10,643 nt of DNA from Prevotellaceae bacterium (GTDB lineage Bacteria; Bacteroidota; Bacteroidia; Bacteroidales; UBA932). A program made the position numbers and the translations under genes. A model generated the notes under the pieces. That model saw only the letters and a program-made list of their open reading frames with translations, was not told the origin of the DNA and did not search any database. Shown here one piece after another: positions 7,448 through 10,643 of the stretch; positions within the stretch are counted from its first letter, which is position 1, and each line of letters begins with the position of its first letter. The DNA is taken from the NCBI GenBank assembly GCA_031278495.1, contig JAITKG010000187.1, positions 1-10,643 on the forward strand. The letters are read 5' to 3'.

Positions 7448-8410
7448 ATGCCTTATCGTTACAAATACAGCTACGAGCATTTGGATTTTATAAAAATCCG
7501 GCAAGGCGCTTGGCAACTACTGCGCCGCTGGTCGCTTTATTTCTTGGGCAGCATCGTATTGGCAATATTGTATTATTTCATTTTTTCCGCATTTTTTGAT
7601 ACGCCGAAAGAACGCGGATTGTTGCGTGAACATGACATGCTAACGACGCAGTATGCTTCCCTGAACAATCGCTTCGACCAACTGGAAACGGTATTGAACG
7701 ACATTAACCAACGCGACAATAATATTTACCGTACCATTTTTCAGGCTGATCCATTGCCATTGAATATGGGTGTTGGCGGTTCCAACAGGTACGAAGAATT
7801 GGAAGCGTTCAAAAATGCTGATTTAGTGATTATGACCGACCAGCGGTTGCAAAACTTGCTGGCGCGGTCTTATGCACAAATAATATCGTTGGACACTATT
7901 GCCACACTGGCAAAAAGAAAAGAATTGGAATGCCGGAATATTCCCGCCATACAGCCATTGCGGAATAAAGACCTCACGCGCACCGGCGGTTCTATCGGGA
8001 TGCGCATTCATCCGCGCTACAAAGTGGCAAAGATGCACACCGGGATAGACCTGATAGCGGCTACCGGCGTAGATGTGATGGCTACCGGCGGAGGCACGGT
8101 AATAGAAGCTACAACTTCGCTGCAAGGATACGGCAATAAAATTGTCATTGACCACGGCGTTGGCGGCTATACGACTTTATATGCCCATTTAAGCGCCATC
8201 AAAGTAAAAGCCGGGCAAAAAGTAAAACGCGGGGAAGTCATCGGGGCAGTAGGTAATACCGGTATGTCCAGTGCGCCGCATTTGCATTATGAAGTCCGGA
8301 AGGATGGTAAGTTTTTAGACCCGTTGAACTTCTTTTTCATTGATGTTACGCCGGAAGAATATGACCGCATGATACAGTTGGCTACCAACAGCGGGCAATC
8401 ATTGGACTAA
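7448..8410 (+). CDS. Membrane-anchored M23 (LytM) peptidoglycan endopeptidase, copy B
   Basis: A 320-residue paralogue of the preceding gene, in the same order: cytoplasmic tail (1-28), one membrane helix (about 29-49), helical stalk (about 55-165) and LytM domain (about 175-298). Zinc ligands are His197 and Asp201 in HTGID and His280 in HLH, with His247 in LYAHL and His278. The site is complete. Shared landmarks with copy A include F-[ED]-TPK just after the membrane helix, QRDNNIYR at 88-95, GGSNRYEELE at 110-119 and the C-terminal PEEYDRM. The entrance to the catalytic domain is the standard GMRIHPRY, whereas copy A has GFRVRQHHPIYG. The stop codon TAA overlaps an ATG (TAATG) that opens a seven-codon mini-ORF leading to the MerR gene. 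It is probably exported and held in the inner membrane facing the wall. Confidence 0.93.
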   Translation: MPYRYKYSYEHLDFIKIRQGAWQLLRRWSLYFLGSIVLAILYYFIFSAFFDTPKERGLLREHDMLTTQYASLNNRFDQLETVLNDINQRDNNIYRTIFQADPLPLNMGVGGSNRYEELEAFKNADLVIMTDQRLQNLLARSYAQIISLDTIATLAKRKELECRNIPAIQPLRNKDLTRTGGSIGMRIHPRYKVAKMHTGIDLIAATGVDVMATGGGTVIEATTSLQGYGNKIVIDHGVGGYTTLYAHLSAIKVKAGQKVKRGEVIGAVGNTGMSSAPHLHYEVRKDGKFLDPLNFFFIDVTPEEYDRMIQLATNSGQSLD

Positions 8411-8433
8411 TGGAAAACTTAAACGAATCCTAA
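8410..8433 (+). other. Seven-codon mini-ORF bridging the M23-B and MerR genes
   Basis: The frame ATG to TAA encodes MENLNES. Its ATG shares a base with the stop of the upstream gene (TAATG at 8408-8412), and its stop shares a base with the start of the next gene (TAATG at 8431-8435). It therefore fills the gap exactly. Such overlaps are typical of termination-reinitiation coupling. Whether this one is translated cannot be told from sequence, and chance is possible in a 22-base gap. Confidence 0.3.
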
Positions 8434-8771
8434 TGCCTTACAAAGAAGTGGAAATAGAAAAAATATACTACACCATTGGTGAAGTGGCAAAGATGTTGGG
8501 TGAATCAACGTCGTTGGTTCGTTTTTGGTCAAATAAATTAAACGACGTCATCCGCCCGCATAAGAACAGGAAAGGCAACCGGCTTTACCAGCCCGACGAT
8601 GTGGAAAATTTTAAAATTCTCCACCGCTTGATAAAAAATCAAGGCATGACTTTAGAAGGAGCGCGAAAACGATTAAAAGAAAATAAAACCGGCGAAGAAT
8701 ACAATATGCAAATTATCGACGCTTTGCAAACAATAAAAAAAGAATTGCTGGAAGTAAAAGAATTACTTTAA
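8433..8771 (+). CDS. MerR-family DNA-binding protein
   Basis: A 112-residue protein with an N-terminal MerR winged helix-turn-helix: YYTIGEVAKMLGESTSLVRF at 12-31, then the wing and second helix pair NRKGNRLYQPDDVENFKIL (45-63) and a helix with GMTLEGARKRL (71-81). A short coiled coil (about 92-112) probably makes the dimer. There is no C-terminal effector or metal-binding domain and no cysteine, so a metal or redox sensor of the MerR or SoxR type is not supported. It lies in the M23 operon. By context it may regulate its own operon or cell wall genes, but the sequence does not show a target. The start ATG overlaps the mini-ORF stop. It would normally be annotated simply as a MerR family transcriptional regulator. 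Confidence 0.9.
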   Translation: MPYKEVEIEKIYYTIGEVAKMLGESTSLVRFWSNKLNDVIRPHKNRKGNRLYQPDDVENFKILHRLIKNQGMTLEGARKRLKENKTGEEYNMQIIDALQTIKKELLEVKELL

Positions 8772-8789
8772 TCCATCGTTTTTTGTCGC

Positions 8790-8794
8790 AAGGA
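8790..8794 (+). promoter_or_regulatory. Shine-Dalgarno-like site before the NIF3 gene
   Basis: AAGGA lies five bases before the ATG at 8800. It is the only clear purine-rich ribosome site I saw ahead of a gene in this window, and it supports this start codon. Confidence 0.45.
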
Positions 8795-8799
8795 AAATC

Positions 8800-9588
8800 A
8801 TGGCACAACTAACCGCAGCACAAGTAACGGCGTCCATTGAAGAAATGGCGCCATTGCATTATCAGGAAACATACGATAATGCCGGCTTTTGCGTAGGCCG
8901 CCCACAGTCCGAAGTAACGGGAGCGCTCTTATGCGTAGACGTAACCGAAGCGGTACTGGACGAAGCCTTGCAAACCGGCGCAAACCTTATTATTTCGCAT
9001 CATCCGGTTATTTTCAAAGGACTGAAGCAACTTACCGGCAATACCTGCACGGAACGCATCGTAGAAAAAGCCATCAAAAACAACTTGATTTTGTATGCGG
9101 CGCACACCAACATCGATAGCGTACGCGGTGGCGTGAGCGAAGCTATGGCAGAAAAATTACAACTACGCAACAGGCAAATCCTCGCGCCGAAAGAAGGCGA
9201 CAGCGTTGGGTTCGGCATACTTGGCGATTTACCGGCGGCATTGCCGGCAAAAGATTTTTTGCAATTAGTAAAAACAAATTTTAATACGCCGTGCATCCGT
9301 TATTCGCAACCGCCGGCAACGGCTATTTCGCGCGTCGCGGTATGTGGCGGCAGCGGTGCGTTCCTGCTGAATGACGCGCTGGCGGCGGGGGCAACGGCAT
9401 TGGTCAGCGCCGATTTTAAGTACCACGATTTTTCCGACGCCGGCAATCGCTTGCTGATAGCCGATATCGGGCATTACGAAAGCGAAAAAGACGTACTTGG
9501 CATTTTTTATCATTGCCTTACAAAAAAAATGCCTAACTTTGCCGTCCGTTTAACAAAAAATGATACGAACGCAATCAATTATTTTTAA
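8800..9588 (+). CDS. NIF3/DUF34 (YbgI-like) dinuclear metal-binding protein, short form
   Basis: A 262-residue NIF3-like protein. Family metal ligands are present: His67 and His68 in SHHPV, His102 and Asp106 in HTNID, and His225 and Glu229 in GHYESE. The N-terminal YQETYDNAGFCVG (21-33) corresponds to the family motif (W/Y)DNxGLxVG. Members form hexameric rings with a two-metal site per subunit. They are often labelled GTP cyclohydrolase I type 2, but the in vivo reaction is not established; metal chaperone or storage roles have been proposed. Many Gram-positive and Bacteroidota members are about 365 residues, with a PII-like domain inserted in the middle. Here residues 120-175 carry only a short linker, so this is the compact YbgI type. 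The gene lies 28 bases after the MerR gene and 17 bases before the zinc-ribbon gene, in one operon. Confidence 0.92.
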   Translation: MAQLTAAQVTASIEEMAPLHYQETYDNAGFCVGRPQSEVTGALLCVDVTEAVLDEALQTGANLIISHHPVIFKGLKQLTGNTCTERIVEKAIKNNLILYAAHTNIDSVRGGVSEAMAEKLQLRNRQILAPKEGDSVGFGILGDLPAALPAKDFLQLVKTNFNTPCIRYSQPPATAISRVAVCGGSGAFLLNDALAAGATALVSADFKYHDFSDAGNRLLIADIGHYESEKDVLGIFYHCLTKKMPNFAVRLTKNDTNAINYF

Positions 9589-9605
9589 AATATAATAACA
9601 ATAAT

Positions 9606-10427
9606 ATGGCAAAAAAAGCAACACCAAAACAAACGGCAAAAAAGGAAACCGCTCCGGCGCCTGCAAAGCCGGCGGCTTCCAAAAAACAAGCAACGGTAGA
9701 TAATGATTCGCCGGAAGCAAAATTGCGAATACTTTACCAAATACAGCAAACCGATTCGCAAATCGATAAACTCCGCGCCGTACGCGGCGAATTGCCGCTT
9801 GAAGTGCGCGACCTCGAGGATGAAATACAAGGACTGAAGACCCGCATATCCAATTTTCAAGGCGAAGTAAAAGACGTCGAAGCCAACATTGCCAAACGGA
9901 AAATAGATATCAACATGGCAAGCACTGCGGTAAAGAAATATACCGATCAACAAAAAAATGTGAAAAATAACCGCGAATACGACTCGTTGTCGAAAGAAAT
10001 AGAATACCAGAATTTAGAAATCGAACTGGCGGAAAAGCGCGTGAAAGAATATACCGTACAACTGAAAGAACGAAAAGGCATGTTGGACGACGCTAAAAAA
10101 TTATTGGCAGACCGTACCGAAGACCTCGAACTGAAGAAAAAAGAATTAGATGAAATTGTTTCCGAAACGTCGAAAGAAGAAAAAGCGTTGGAGAAAAAAT
10201 CGGAAAATTTGCAGAAATTTATTGACGATCGCATGTTGATTGCTTACAAAAAAGTACGCCAGAATGCGCGCAACGGCTTGGCTGTTGTAACCGTAGAACG
10301 CGACGCATGCGGCGGGTGCTTCAATAAAATTCCGCCGCAACGCCAATTAGACATTGCCTTGAGTAAAAAAATTATTGTATGCGAATACTGCGGACGCATT
10401 TTAGTAGACAAAAGTTTTTCCTACTAA
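9606..10427 (+). CDS. Coiled-coil protein with C-terminal C4 zinc ribbon (zf-RING_7 family)
   Basis: A 273-residue protein. Residues 1-30 are a Lys/Ala/Pro-rich, strongly basic and probably disordered tail. Residues 36-220 form a long charged helical region, predicted to be an antiparallel coiled-coil hairpin; NNREYDSLSKEIEYQ at 121-135 is the conserved family segment. The end is a zinc ribbon with Cys235, Cys238, Cys259 and Cys262 (CGGC and CEYC). The family includes Helicobacter HP0958 (FlgZ), reported to affect the stability of RpoN and flagellin mRNA, and chlamydial CdsZ. This window shows no flagellar or type III genes, and the role in Bacteroidota is unknown. It follows the NIF3 gene by 17 bases and is the last gene before a strong terminator. 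Nucleic acid or protein binding is a reasonable inference, not shown by the sequence. Confidence 0.9.
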   Translation: MAKKATPKQTAKKETAPAPAKPAASKKQATVDNDSPEAKLRILYQIQQTDSQIDKLRAVRGELPLEVRDLEDEIQGLKTRISNFQGEVKDVEANIAKRKIDINMASTAVKKYTDQQKNVKNNREYDSLSKEIEYQNLEIELAEKRVKEYTVQLKERKGMLDDAKKLLADRTEDLELKKKELDEIVSETSKEEKALEKKSENLQKFIDDRMLIAYKKVRQNARNGLAVVTVERDACGGCFNKIPPQRQLDIALSKKIIVCEYCGRILVDKSFSY

Positions 10428-10456
10428 GGACAGGCGGCAGGAAAACACGTAGCAAT

Positions 10457-10489
10457 AAAAATCACCGGAAAATTATCCGGTGATTTTTA
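10457..10489. terminator. Strong, symmetric intrinsic terminator
   Basis: A perfect 13-bp stem (AAAAATCACCGGA at 10457-10469 pairing with TCCGGTGATTTTT at 10476-10488) with a six-base loop. A tracts on one side and T tracts on the other let it work on both strands. It lies 29 bases after the zinc-ribbon stop and ends the five-gene operon. It can also stop the converging minus-strand gene, whose apparent stop codon lies inside the stem. Confidence 0.92.
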
Positions 10490-10643
10490 TTATAAATAGT
10501 TTGCAGATAAAAAATAGTTTTATAACAACCGCAAGTATTCGGCACTTCATCCCGAGCAGATGGCTGCGTTACTGAGACCGATACCGTTTTGCTGTCTGTT
10601 GAAGTACAGCCGGTCGAAGAACGAACTTTTAATGTGTAGGTAG
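10462..10643 (-). CDS. Partial 3' end of a PKD/Ig-like repeat protein, possibly degraded
   Basis: An open frame enters from the right edge on the minus strand and runs about 60 codons to a TGA at 10462-10464, with no ATG inside. It begins TYTLKVRSSTGCTSTDSKTV, followed by SVSVTQPS. This resembles the closing strands of PKD or Ig-like repeats in large Bacteroidota surface proteins (YTLKVTxxxGCTSxxxxxVxV). The last ~30 residues (about from RDEVPNTCGC) lose this character, become AT-rich, and run through the terminator stem. No T9SS sorting domain follows. Either the native stop has been lost, a frameshift has occurred, or the open frame is partly chance. In the frame one base over, a TGA comes soon after the repeat-like part, at the sequence GGATGA. 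Confidence in coding is moderate because only the tail is visible. Confidence 0.45.
   Translation of the reverse strand, partial: TYTLKVRSSTGCTSTDSKTVSVSVTQPSARDEVPNTCGCYKTIFYLQTIYNKNHRIIFR

Noticed and set aside
8433..8771. MerR protein plus M23 genes as a toxin-antitoxin or defence system
   Set aside because: The peptidases have the ordinary anchored LytM layout of housekeeping wall enzymes, there is no toxin-like domain, and the neighbours are widespread core genes.
9947..10234. Minus-strand 95-codon Ser/Phe-rich frame opposite the zinc-ribbon gene
   Set aside because: Its composition is the mirror of Lys/Glu-rich coiled-coil codons on the other strand; no start context or homology is visible.
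10490..10643. Right-edge sequence as a structured RNA such as RNase P RNA or tmRNA
   Set aside because: I looked for conserved RNA core sequences on both strands and saw none. The minus-strand reading with PKD-like repeat residues explains the first half better.

Overview
The window reads as chromosomal DNA of a member of the Bacteroidota, most likely the order Bacteroidales. The evidence is a type IX secretion C-terminal sorting domain on the first gene, a short primary sigma factor (287 residues, no region 1.1) of the kind used by this phylum, promoters matching the phylum's -7 motif TAnnTTTG instead of a TATAAT box, and a near absence of Shine-Dalgarno sites. It is mainly a housekeeping region. 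I see no tRNA or rRNA, insertion sequence, CRISPR array, phage gene or sign of recent transfer.

Left part (1-4100). A secreted T9SS cargo protein of unknown function (minus strand) diverges from a small exported nitroreductase-like protein (plus strand), with back-to-back promoters between them. The nitroreductase-like gene converges on a minus-strand pair, dapF (diaminopimelate epimerase) followed by a YbaN/DUF454 small membrane protein. A strong bidirectional hairpin terminator separates the converging units. The dapF promoter motif lies inside the longest possible reading frame, which fixes the start at the inner ATG.

Middle part (4101-6268). Divergent from dapF is an exported HtrA/Deg serine protease with an intact catalytic triad but only one PDZ domain. 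It is followed by the primary sigma factor gene (rpoD), which has its own -7 motif and a hairpin terminator.

Right part (6398-10489). A good promoter begins what looks like one five-gene operon ending at a 13-bp-stem terminator: two tandem paralogous membrane-anchored M23/LytM peptidoglycan endopeptidases, a small MerR-type DNA-binding protein, a short-form NIF3/DUF34 metal-binding protein, and a coiled-coil plus C4 zinc-ribbon protein. The first pair acts on the cell wall. The last pair (NIF3 with zinc ribbon) recurs as neighbours in distant bacteria and may be a functional unit connected with metals. A seven-codon mini-ORF exactly bridges the second peptidase gene and the MerR gene through two TAATG overlaps.

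Right edge. A minus-strand partial reading frame without a start looks like the end of a PKD/Ig-like repeat protein. Its stop codon lies inside the terminator hairpin, so its 3' end may be degraded or frameshifted.

I found no clear new defence or mobile system. The items most worth checking are the tandem peptidase pair with the MerR protein, the NIF3/zinc-ribbon pair with its histone-like basic tail, the mini-ORF junction, and the odd end of the right-edge gene.
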